Source: Apoderus coryli
Taxonomy: Eukaryota; Arthropoda; Insecta; Coleoptera; Attelabidae
Length of the DNA: 64,000 bases
Direction: 5' to 3'
Assembly: GCA_911728435.2 (NCBI GenBank)
Contig: OU452205.1
Location: 13,026,260-13,090,259, forward strand
Part shown: piece by piece, positions 10,635 to 22,600 of the stretch
How the letters are laid out: the number at the start of each line of letters is the position of its first letter
Position numbering within the stretch: the first letter of the stretch is position 1
Translations under genes and position numbers: made by a program
Notes under the pieces: model-generated
Database searches by the model: none
Told to the model about the DNA's origin: nothing
What the model saw: only the letters and a program-made list of their open reading frames with translations

Positions 10635-13600
10635 TAATCCATATATTTTTGTTGTCAAGTTGAACACATGCCCCACATCCTTAATTCGATTGACTATATC
10701 CATACATTTTCTGAGTAAATCATCTTTACGATTTTTAATTATAAAATTTCTTTTACCACTCAAATCTGTCGTGTATTCGATCTGCGGTTTCCAATTCAAT
10801 AGAAGTCTATATCAAAGAAAAAAAAAATATATTGGCATTCAATTTTAACTAGTCAAATTAAAAATTCATGTCTGAAGGATATTTTTAATTTTGTATGTGA
10901 AATAAAAGTCAACCAGCACCACATAATAAATTTAAATATTTCACACACAATGTTACTACTTTAAAAAACATGACTATTTCTTCATATTATTATTTAAACT
11001 TACTTTTTTAAATAATAGTGATAATACCGCTGTATATCAAGTGAGAACTCTTCACAATATTCCCTAGTACCTTTAAGATCAATACATTCCCCTTCAATCA
11101 GTAACTTCAAGCGATCAGTGGGTGAACTTCTGAAAAATTTCTCATAATGTAATGTTGATGTAATGTTACCTTCCAACTTTTTCCACCATTTCAAAGCTGA
11201 AAGAATGTTTTTAATTCAAAATCAGTGAAAACAAATATAAAAAGCGCAAATAGTAACCGTAAAAATATTGAATCGCCCGTATGCATTGCAATAGCCTTGC
11301 CATTGAATTTACAAGAGAGGATAGAAATTAAAAATATCACTAAGAACCAGTTAAACTTTATTATACAGGATGAGTCACCGAAGACGCGACGGTCTGTTGT
11401 GCTAAAACTATTCAGATTTTCAAAATTCTTTCAACGTCTGATTTTGTAGACCTATTAGGACTACATTGTGTGTTTTGTATATATATTGAACGTATAACTG
11501 TAGAATATTTACTTTAAGTATCTTAATTGATTTATTTATTTATTTGACGATCTACCTGTCCAATATAGTGTATAGTACTCGGTATAGTATTAATTATTAT
11601 TCTTATGTTTTGTTTGTTGATATGTCTACAAATTATTGTATGAATTTTTCGACAAATATATATTTATTATTATAACTATGTTAGCTGCACTCTTGCCTTT
11701 TTGGGGGGCAATCTTATATTGTATAAAAATTTTTGCTTAACCAAATAAAGTTTATTATTATTAACATTTTAAAATAAGTGCTATTTATACAGAGTGTTGC
11801 ATTATCCCGTAAGATATCAAACTTACGTTTTTTTTAAATGGAACACCTTAGATATTATTACTACACGGCCTTCTTAATATTATAATCGTTGTTTGCTAAA
11901 ATACGTAAATGTAGCATAGCAACTAAATTTGTGTTTATACCAATTTTACTATAAAAAATTGTTATTAAGGCCATTCCTTTTATGGTATTTTTTGAACAGT
12001 TAGAATGTTGGCTTTTTAATAGTAAGATGATATACAGGGTGTGCCATTTGCAAACATCAAGATTTTTATGGGTTTGCAAAATGTCATCACCCTATATAAT
12101 GGATAACTTTTCGAACCAACGTTTAATGGATTATGTTACTACAGGATAATGTACATCTTCTGAAATAACTACTTTTTGCAGAACGCATTGGCGTAACTAT
12201 AAAAAATGGCTAATAATGAGGCATGTTTTTGACTTTTAAAATTAATATCTAGTTAACTATGCATTTTAGAGCAAATAAACCTTATATCAAAATCATTTAA
12301 TAAGATGTCTGAATTGAAAGCAAAAAATATATCTAGGATGTTCCATTTAAAAAAACGTAAGTTTGATATGCTACGGCATAATGTAACACCCTGCATAAAT
12401 GTCACCTATTTTAAAATGTAGTCCTAATAGGTCTACATGTCACTCCTTTTTATGAGAGATTGGGGGTACCGAAGTTGAATGCCAGATTCGAGTACCTATA
12501 CACTGCATTACTACATAAAATCTACCATTCCGGAGAGCCTCAGTATTTGTATAGTTTGTTGTGTAGACGTTCGAGTGTGCATAATATTAATATACGGGTT
12601 AATACATTTACAATCCCCAAGCATCACAGATCAAAATTTCAGAGTTCTTTTTCATATATGGCCTCACTGTTGTTGAATAAAGTGATTGATATAATTGACC
12701 TACCTTTAAACTTATTTCAGAGAGAAGTGAAACTCAGAATTTACCCATAGGCTCAATGTTTTGTTAATTGTGGATGGGTTCTTTTTTTTTAATTGTAACA
12801 TTTTTTATTTTTTTTTTTATTTTTTGTACATTTGTATATCTTTTAGGTAAAGTGGAAGAGTGGCATTAGCCAAACCTCTAACCTTTTGTGTGACTATTTT
12901 TTTTTGCATTTTCACAATAAATCATTTATTATTATTATTACAAAATTAGACGTTGAAAGAATTTTGAAAATCGGAATAGTTTTGCCACAGCAGCGTCTAC
13001 GGTGACTCACCCTGTATAACAGACTACCAGTAGAATACAGAATACTACCAATAATTGTTGTCTAGTTCACGTTATTATCATCAACAAATGATTTTTAAAT
13101 TCGTTCGATGTTTTTATGGCAATGCAATGTGTATAATCGAATATTATTCTAGATCTTAGAGGGTTAATTTTTTCATTCTAAAATATTTTTGATATATCTT
13201 TTCGTTTTCGAGATATTTTAGTTTTTGTGTTAAATCCGAATGTTGAATTGGGAGGGGGGAACAATTTATAAACTTTCGCTATAATTACAACCGAATACAT
13301 TATGCTTTACGGTACCTGCTACTGCACCCTCTAGTGCTTCTTTCTGTTCATTATCCACAATTTTTCCTGTATTCATCAACTTAATCCCAACTCCCGATAT
13401 AGCACTGCACTTGGTAATCTGCCGCCTATACTTTTTCACAAAATAGACAAAATATTTCAAACAATTCTTTGCATCCATCAAAGATAATAGCAGAAACAAC
13501 AATTCGGTATCTATATAATTCTCAGCCAAGATTTTCTCTATGATTTTCGGTAGATAATGATGAATAGTACTTAAAATGTTTCCAATTAAAACTTGATAGT

Positions 13601-16600
13601 TTTCCGGATCGTATAATAAACCATTGTTTAATGTTTGTAGCAATTTAAGTATAGTCATATGCTGGTTTTGACTACATAAGTTGTTTAGTGTGAAACGGAG
13701 TTGGTCGATCTCTTGTTGCATTTGTCCCTAAAAATCAAAGGCTAAATAAAGAGTCGTGTATATGCCTTGAGTTTATCAAGCATAAGATAATGAAACTTTA
13801 TTTACCTGAGTTAAAAATGTTCCAGTTGAAAAGTGTGTCAAATATTTCATGTTCGGATTTTTGGACTGCTCTGGAAATAAAATATGTATAGGTAAAGCCA
13901 GTAATTTTGTCATCTCTACCAAAAAATTAATTTTATTTTATTATATGGCCGTGTTTTATTTTTAGGTTTTAATATTTGTTGTTAAAATAAGTACAGAATT
14001 TAAGCAAGCATCGGAACAAGTAGAATACGGCGTCCACTTTAGATGTCTCCATTGAAGATATTGATTTTGACGATGTTTATGGTGCACTAAGGGTAGTCAA
14101 ATCAAAAATGACTTCTGACGGCATTCCCGCATATTAAAGATTGTGCTTGTTACCTAGCCAAACCACTACAAATTATTTTTAATAAGTCCATCCAATCAAG
14201 AACGCTTCCAGATTATTGGAAGTTGGCAAAAATATGTCCAGTTCACAAGTCCGGTGAAGCTAATCGTGTAAAAAATTATCGTGCTGCATGACAAAATTTT
14301 TAATCAAGTAAAGCATCTTATCTGTGTGCTTTTATGCCATCGCAACAGGTGGACTATTATACTCCAGATGGAAATGCCGATATTCCGGTTAGTATTGGGG
14401 AGTTAAATGTGACAGACATTCTCGATTCATTGAAAAAGTTAAAACCCAAGATGACGGCAGGACCAGATAATATTCCCGCATTCGTTGTGAGGGATTGTGC
14501 CTATGCTCTGGCGGAGCCTTTGTGTATATTGTTCAATAAATCAATCTCATCACATGTATTTCCTGACGCCTGGAAAATAGCGCGAATATGCCCTGTACAT
14601 AAAGCGGGCGATAACGATAGAATAACAAACTATCGCCCAATTTCAATAATATCGAATTTTTCAAAGATTTTCGAAACGGTATTGCAGAACAAATTATTTA
14701 ATCAAGTTAAAAACCTCATATTGTGGGAACAACACGGGTTTTTTCAAAAGAGATCGACGGTATCTAACATCGCAGAATTTCTGCAGGCTACCTACCCCGC
14801 CCTTGGAAAAGGGCTACAGATTGACGCCATATATACTGACTTTTCAAAAGCATTTGATAGGATGGATCATACAATAATGCAACTTAAAATGAAAAATGTC
14901 GGCTTCACCCATAATCTAATAAAGTTTTTCCAATCATATTTATGTTCACGCAGGCTGTATGTCGAATATAACGGGTTCAGATCGCATGATTTCACTGCGA
15001 CCAGCGGAGCGCCCCAGGGAAGTAATCTCGCGCCCTTATTGTTCGCCATATACATAAATGACATTACACAAAATATTGGGAGTGAATGTCTGTTGTTTGC
15101 CGATGACTTGAAGTTGTTTCGTGTTATTGAAAACTTGCAGGACTGTCAAGATCTACAGACCGATTTGAACCGCCTCGTAATATGGTGAACAGAAAATAGA
15201 ATTCCACTAAACATAGACAAATGTAAGTATGTGAGCTTTTGCAAGGGGAGGAATATTCTTGAGATGAATTATGGTGTGGATGGGGCGGCCTTGGGGAGAT
15301 GCGAGGTTGTCAGAGATCTTGGAGTTTGGGTTGATAGTGATTTGTCCTTTAACCATTATGTGGAGCGAATTGTGAATGATGCTATTCGAATTTTGGGTTT
15401 TATTGTTCGCTCTACTGTGGGTTTCCAAAGCGTGCCTTGTCTTGTGTCACTATACAACTCACTACTTAGACCTAAATTGGAATATGCGTCGGTTGTTTGG
15501 TCCCCTATATATCAGGTACATATAAATAAAATAGAAGCTGTCCAACGAAAATTTTTAAAACATATTTATTTTAAAATTAATGGCCACTTTCCTTACAGAG
15601 GATATAGTCATGAAACGTTGCTAAAAACATTCGGATTTCAATCTCTAAACTATCGCAGAATTTATTCGTATCAGGTCTTCTTATTTAAGATTATTCATGC
15701 CATGATTGACTGTCCTCGTCTTTTGCAACATATCAATATAAATGCTCCCCAATATAATGCAAGAAATAGCAACATATTTCGAGTACCTCAAGCACACACT
15801 AACTATGAGGGTAGAGCGCCGGTTTACAGAGCTTGCAGTTTGTCCAATTACCATAAAATACACAGATTTGTGGACTTTTTCAATGAAAATATTAACACTT
15901 TCAAGCGTCAGTTGCGCGAATATCTAACTAGTTTAAACTTATAATTCTTATATTTTTTAGATTCATGTTGAGAAGGGAATGATTTTTTTTTACTCAAGAT
16001 ATGGGGTGGCGTGGCTTGTCAGCTTAGCGTACTCTTGGTTTTGAATTAATAATAATTAGTGTATTTTTTATTTTGTTCTTATTCGTAGTGTAGTCAGTAT
16101 TTGGTGTTATATTTAAGTCTATAAATTGCATAGAATTATTATTTTTAAGTTGATACATTGTAATTGTCTTGTAATTGGGTGTAAACCTGTTAGACATTAA
16201 AGATTTAAAGATTTATCTCTACATATCAACATGGATTCTATCAGAGACCACCCATCTACCAATCTGGGTGAGTTTTGCCAACAAGTCTATCCAGCTCTGG
16301 GTGAGGGTCTTCAAAATGATGTTGTCTTTACCGATTTTTCCAAGGCTTTCGACCTAAGCCAGTGGCTTTATGGATCCAGATTGCCTTATTACATTGTATC
16401 ACGCACTTGTCCGATCTAAGTTGGAGTATGCATCCGTCATTTGGGCTCCAATAATATATCAAATTCATACTAATAAACTGGAGAACGTTAAACGCAAATT
16501 TTTAAAGCATTTGGCATTTAGGATGAATGGGCATTTTCCTGAACGTGACATTGATCACTCGCTTCTCTTAAAAAGATTCCAATTTACGTCTTTGAAATCT

Positions 16601-19600
16601 CATAGAATAGTAATATATCAGTTGATGCTTTTTAAGTTAATCAACGGCCAGATCGATTGTCCCTTTTTGCTGGAGAGCATTGATTTTAATGTCCCACAAT
16701 ATAATGTAAGATCCCCATATTTATTCAGAAACTCTCAAAGACATTGAAAGTACGAGGGTAAAGCACCGATAACAATGGCCTCGAGTTTGTCAAATGAATA
16801 CAAATTTTATGTAAAGCTGATTACGTTTAAGAAAATGTTGGATTAATACGTAATTATGAATTCATTGTTATTGGTTTGCCTTGTAATTGGGTGTACGCCT
16901 GTTAGGCAAATAAAGCATTATTTATTTATTTATTATTAAAACAATATGTAAAGTGTCTCTGCGGAAATATTCGCGATATTAATAATATCTTTGATTTAGC
17001 TACTTTGTGGGGACATGAATGTTAATTTGTTTCGTGTTTTTAATGTATGTATCACTTAATCGTTAATTATCTTTATTAGTGTTGTTAATGATATCATATA
17101 ATGTAATATAATTTGTAAAATGGACTTATGTAAGTAAATAAATAAATAAATAAATAAATAAGGTAATTGCTATTACATTTGGCAGAGAGTTTTGGAAAAG
17201 AAATCGTTTATTTCATTAGCTGAACCGCAAAATCTACAATTGATTGAATTGTTGATAAAGCAGAAGTAGTTAAGGAAGTTCTTATAACAACATATTTCCT
17301 TACCGATATAATGGCAGTAACATATAAACATATCTCGTACAGTATCCAAACTCTCTTTAGCTGGAATTATATGTTCAGTGGCATAGATGTTTTTAAATAA
17401 TGTCGTTCTTATACTACTTTCCTGATTATCAGATAAATAGCAACAACTATCTACCCAATTCATTACTTCCATTACAGCCGAAAAATCATCTGATGTAGCA
17501 TTCAACATGGCCTTTACCGCCAAATTGGAAGCCAGAACTGTCCCTGAAATATTAAAATATCATGTGAAATAATTATTATTCTAGCAAAATCTAGGATAAG
17601 ACTTCAACACTAGAGAACACACTTTTTATGCCGTAGAATAATGTGTTTGGGATGGGCAATATTTAAGTTAGTTTAGTAGTAGTTATTTAAGAATTTTATA
17701 GTTGACTTAAAACTTTTCAGTACAGATTTTTGCGAAAAAAATCATCGCATCGATTTTTTTCACAACCTAAAAGTGGTTGCTACTAATAATTCATAATAGC
17801 CACAATTTGACAGGTGTCAAAATACAGATTCTAAGGAAAAATCATGCATGCAGCATTCCGTCGAAAAAGGATATGGCCGATACCATATCATGATGGTTCT
17901 GTTACATATATTAAAAGGTTTTTGTTCGGTTTCGCCAAAACACCAAGTAACCCTTCTACTAGCGAGCCTCACAAAAAGCTCACCCAGCAAAATAATCGAC
18001 GTCACAAAGAAAATTGAGCTGCTGGGGGTAAAATATAAATAGCTATGAGCCACAATAGACCCTTACTGGTCGCAATGGAGGGTCCGGTGGAGACCCACTC
18101 ATTTTGAACATACCTACCTAACATTGAGTTTTACGAAAATTGTTTTGGTAAAGTGTTAACATTTGTTTTATAATTTCTATTCTACGCCTAGTGTTGTATT
18201 CATCGATTACAATTAAAAATATATTTTCATAATTACATTTTAGATTAGCGATTCATTTGTCATGCTACATGCAAATCAATCAAAATGACTGGAAAGCGTG
18301 GCATCAGACGATATTATTATTTAATTTTATAATAATATAGTTTTGATGTAAGATAACCTTACAATATGCAGCATAAAAAATGGTTTACATAGGCGTTCAG
18401 AAATAGTCGAAAAAGGGTCAAAAAAATTAGACAACTTAAAACATATTTCCATAGGCGGTCTTAAATAGTAGAAAAAGGGTCAAAACACTTATTCAAAATG
18501 CGGAATAATTTTTCGTAGTTGTGATAGAATATAACCTAAAAAATGCACATAGACGAATTGGTTCAGACAGGCGTTCACAAATAATGTAAAAAGAGGTTAA
18601 AAATAAAAAAAATATTCCCCAAACATACCAGAAAATTGACTAATTATATATATAGTTTTGATAAGATAACCTACAAAATGCAGAATAATAAAACTTGTTT
18701 GCATATATTTAGACTTTTAAGGAGTTGATTTGGTGTTGAAAATACACGACAAAAAATGTATGTACCATAGGCGTCCGTGAAAAACAATAGCTGATGTCTA
18801 CAATAAAAAAAATATTTTATTGGGAAATATAGCTAGTCCCCAAGAGTGTTACGAAAAAGGTAAACGACAAAAAGGTCACAAAAATCTTACTTTTACAATT
18901 AAATATAGAGATCTATTGGTGCCTCCAAGGCAAAAGTTTTTTTTTATTTCCTATGTATTACTGTTAGTTTTAACTCTTATCTCTTAATGCTTTTTGGCCA
19001 GTTTTTAAAAGATATCTTCAGCGGCAGTTTACTTTTCTTACCAATTTCCAAATTTATCATTTTTAGAATTTGTATTCTAGGACATTCAATTAGTATACCC
19101 AATTTCCCAGTGTCAATCGATATAAACATACATCTAAATAGTGCAAAAGTTAATTGCCAAAAAGTTATGCACTTATCTTGACAAAACAAATATTTAAACA
19201 TATTTATTATTAAGCGGAAGTTGCATTTATCAACAGAACTTTTACCAAATTGTTTATTAATTATTTTTTTCAAATTTGGCATTACATCACATCGAGAGGA
19301 AATATATCTATATCCAAAGAAATGAAATAAACTAACTTGTACGAATTAAAAAAATCTCGTGACACAAATTGGATTTGAACCAACATCTCCCAATTGGCGG
19401 TCAGGTGTTTTAACAAATTAAACTATCGTGGCACATGTATGAAACTTCTGTAATTCGTACATGCCTTGCTTCCTATGTGCTGTGCTACGTCTCGACCTTT
19501 AATTCAAAGGCAACATAGACTACACACTGCCATAATGCAATGTTATTTCTCTTTTGCTCGTCGCAAATAAATATAAATAAACAACCGAAGATAATATTCA

Positions 19601-22600
19601 ATACCACAGCACATAGGAAGCAAGTCATGTACGAATTAAAGAAGTTTCATACATGTGCTACGATAGATTAGTTGGTTAAAACACCTGACCGGCAGTTGGG
19701 AGATGTTGGTTCAAATCCAACTTGTGTCACGAGATTTTTTTAATTCGTACAAGTTAGTTTATTTCATTTCTTTGTATATCGGTGATATACTATACTCTGT
19801 CAACTTAGTTGAATATTATCTTTGTTTGTTTATATCTTTATCTATATATCAATGAATTATATTATAGCCTTAAAAATAAATAATTACCTTGAAGATAAAC
19901 ATTACTCGAACCACTGCACACAATATCCGTAGAAAATGTTGCTGTTTCATCAAAACTATCTCCTAATGCGGGACACTCAACATTTTTATCTTTAACTTTC
20001 AAAAGCAACACCGCTGCTAAGGATAATGATTTAGAATCAGTTGAAATTTCAAGAAGATATTCGGCAGCCTTAGTCAGTACATCACGGTTTTGTAATTTGT
20101 GACAAAACATAATTAATATGTCATCCTTCTTTTGAAATAAATAATGGGCTACTTTTTCACAGAAGTTTAAGATGTTTTTAATGTCGATGGAACCTAAAAC
20201 ATTATTTTGATATTTTTAAGTTATTATAATAATGCAGTATACTTTCTTAAATCATTAGAAAAATTTTAAAAATATCCAAGTTCAACTCCTTCACACGACA
20301 TGTAAAATTTTAAATAAAAAGCATATTACATACACTATAACATTACGACAGTATATTTCATATACCTTATTAGTCATTCAGAATTGAAAAGTCGCTCCCT
20401 GCAATTGTATTTACGCGAAGAAAAGTTTTTAACTAATTATCAAGTCAAATACAATTTTTCATTTATCTAATATAATTATTCTACATATAATACCAAGTAA
20501 AATATAAAAAAAAATATTTTATACAATAAAATATCCAAATCCAAACATAACAAAAACACAAACGTTGGTTTATAAAATAAGATATTTGACATTGTTGTGT
20601 TCGCTCATGAGTAGCTTTAAGGGCTTATTGACCATTAGCGTAATTTGATGCGATAGGTATACAACCACTATATACTTATTCGTATAAAAATGTACATTTG
20701 GCTTTAAGCGTATATTTTTATTGTCACCAGGAATTATCAAAACAATAAAGCACTGTTTTATAATATATGTTTAATATGTCTGGCATCCAATATAAACATT
20801 AAAATTTATACGGCAATTTGACTTACCAACCTCCAATAACGAATAGTTCTCAGCTTCCTCATCCAAAATACGTTCCAATAGAGCTTTGCAGCGTTTCGGT
20901 ATAATTAAATCACAACATGTAACAGTTCGACAAAAATATTCACGTATTTTATATACCGCTTGTAAAATATCAATTTTCTCTTCATAACGCTTTTGTTCTC
21001 TATAATTATTCTTATGATAGACCACTAATCTAGAGCGGACCGCCTTCAAAAGGTTATAGTACTTTTTTGCCGATATATCTGACCATATCCTACTTTCTAT
21101 TGTTATTTGTGCCATAGTCAAAAAATCTTGCATACAATCATACCTAAAATATGAATTAAAATAAATAGGTACCTACTTTAATTAAACAAAATATGGATGT
21201 GGAAATATTTATTTTCTGAAAAAACAAAAATAGGTTATAAAACTAGAAAACGTATTTAAGGAGCCTTTCGTGATGTTTGTCGTCCTCTTCAGTGAAAAAA
21301 AAGCTAATTTAAATTAAATAATTTTACTTTATTCTCATTTTTCTAGTTATGATGCTATTTAGTACACTACTACAGTTTACCAAAGATTACAGTGAAATAA
21401 TTAATAATTATTTACCTCACTTCCACATCATTATCATCAATAATCTTCAATACATCATCGTACCTTTCCCGTTTAAAACAATTTTGAATCAAAATGATGA
21501 TAACTTCACGTCTATCGTTGTTATTTTTGCAAAGTTGTAATGCATCTTTTATACTTGTTGGTGAATCAATGTATGCGATACGTCTAACGAAGAATTTTAA
21601 CTAAAAATAAACCTAAATGTGGCAAGAAACTAAAAAGTTAAATGTATCGAAAGGAGGATTGTGCGACAGTTAGTTTATTTTCTATTCAACAGAAAAATTA
21701 TATTTTATCCAAAGAGCGTATGGCTCAAGAAAAAATTTTAAGATCTAGTGTGAGCAGGCAATATGCCCGGTGAAACAAAGTTCACAAACGATGGCTGGAC
21801 AAGAAGTAACAACGCCATTAAATATTATTGCGAACACTAGATACGCCCGAATTCCCTAGCGGGAGGCTTTATTTACGAATTGCTTGTTACATAATGTAAC
21901 AAGACTTTAAATTATGTTGGACATTTGTTTCACACTACCATGCTTTCACCAGACGGGCCGTTTCGTTGATCCACAACTCATCAGTCGAGATATGCAGGCA
22001 TGTGACTGAAATTATAGCGAACTAGGCTACATATTCTACAAATGGTTTCCCATATAATAATAATAAACTTTATTTGGTTAAGCAAAGATACATTTTGATA
22101 CAATATACGATTGCCCCCCAACGAGGCAAGAGTGCAGCTAACATCATCATATACCGTGCTAGTCAAAAGTCCACTCCCCCTCGTATCCTTTGAAAGGTTA
22201 TATTTAAAATAATTAAATTTGTAGGGTGAAAATAAACGGATGTAGGCTTCTCAACTAGTCGTAACAGGTGACGTAATAGTCATAGATGACCACTGTGACC
22301 AAAACTTTAAAATAAGACCTTATGGCAAGTGATATCTCGTTTGAAACGTATTGAAAATACATATTCAGCCATACTTTTTGTTTTTCTTTGGGTTTAGGCT
22401 GATTTTGATGATAAATTAAATTAATTTTTTGTTTCGCATTTAATTAATAAAGATTTAAAAACCAGTATTTAAATTAAGTGTTCAAAATGTGCTCTCTTGA
22501 AGTAATCGTGCAAATGTGGTAGCGGAAATTGACCTACATTCTTCTACAATTGGTTGTTTCAAAACGTCAATACTGTCAGGTACTGTAGAGTAAACCTTAG

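Larger units (their letters stand above)
11362..13019. mobile_element. Nested inverted-repeat element in rod intron 12
   Basis: An outer inverted repeat of about 80-90 bp (11362-11448 and 12940-13019; ends TATACAGGATGAGTCACCG / GGTGACTCACCCTGTATA) encloses three things. These are a LINE 3' end (about 11449-11762), a second inverted-repeat element (11764-12428) and another LINE 3' end (about 12430-12940). The outer arms read ACAGG...GTGAGTCACC, one of the recurrent ACAGGGTG-type ends in this window. The history is a MITE bombarded by later insertions. Confidence 0.75.
13950..17160 (+). mobile_element. Nested LINE cluster in rod intron 10
   Basis: An outer, heavily decayed copy starts near 13990 with RT finger motifs (DVSIEDIDFDDVYGALRVVK then SKMTSDGIPAY) and is interrupted at about 14300. 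A much better preserved LINE follows (14300-16205), then a deleted relative (16206-16935). The sequence resumes at about 16935-17160 with a distinct tail ending in (AAAT)n, probably the outer copy's 3' end. All lie on the plus strand, opposite to rod, between rod exons 10 and 11. Confidence 0.75.
19334..19850. repeat. Inverted pair of 321-bp-type units
   Basis: A minus-strand unit (about 19334-19585) and a plus-strand unit (about 19600-19850) of the left-end array face away from each other around position 19590. Both keep the tRNA-like core and the flanking TGTACGAATTAAA inverted repeat. They differ from the array by scattered substitutions, so they are older or independently evolving copies. 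Confidence 0.88.

Noticed and set aside
13806..13870. Alternative reading of rod exon 11 (IAVQKSEHEIFDTLFN)
   Set aside because: That frame ends phase 1 and hits a stop in exon 12; the chosen frame (QSKNPNMKYLTHFSTG) joins exon 12 cleanly and aligns with the family.
17164..17303. Extension of rod exon 10 to the stop at 17173
   Set aside because: The longer frame gives no phase-1 donor compatible with exon 11, whereas GTAAGG at 17303 restores the frame and the family alignment length.
21255..21292. CTGAAGA...CACGAAAG on the minus strand, a possible hammerhead
   Set aside because: The sequence between the boxes cannot form a stem II, and no NUH cleavage triplet with stem I follows.
21349..21540. 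Plus-strand 63-codon frame
   Set aside because: It is antisense to rod exon 7.
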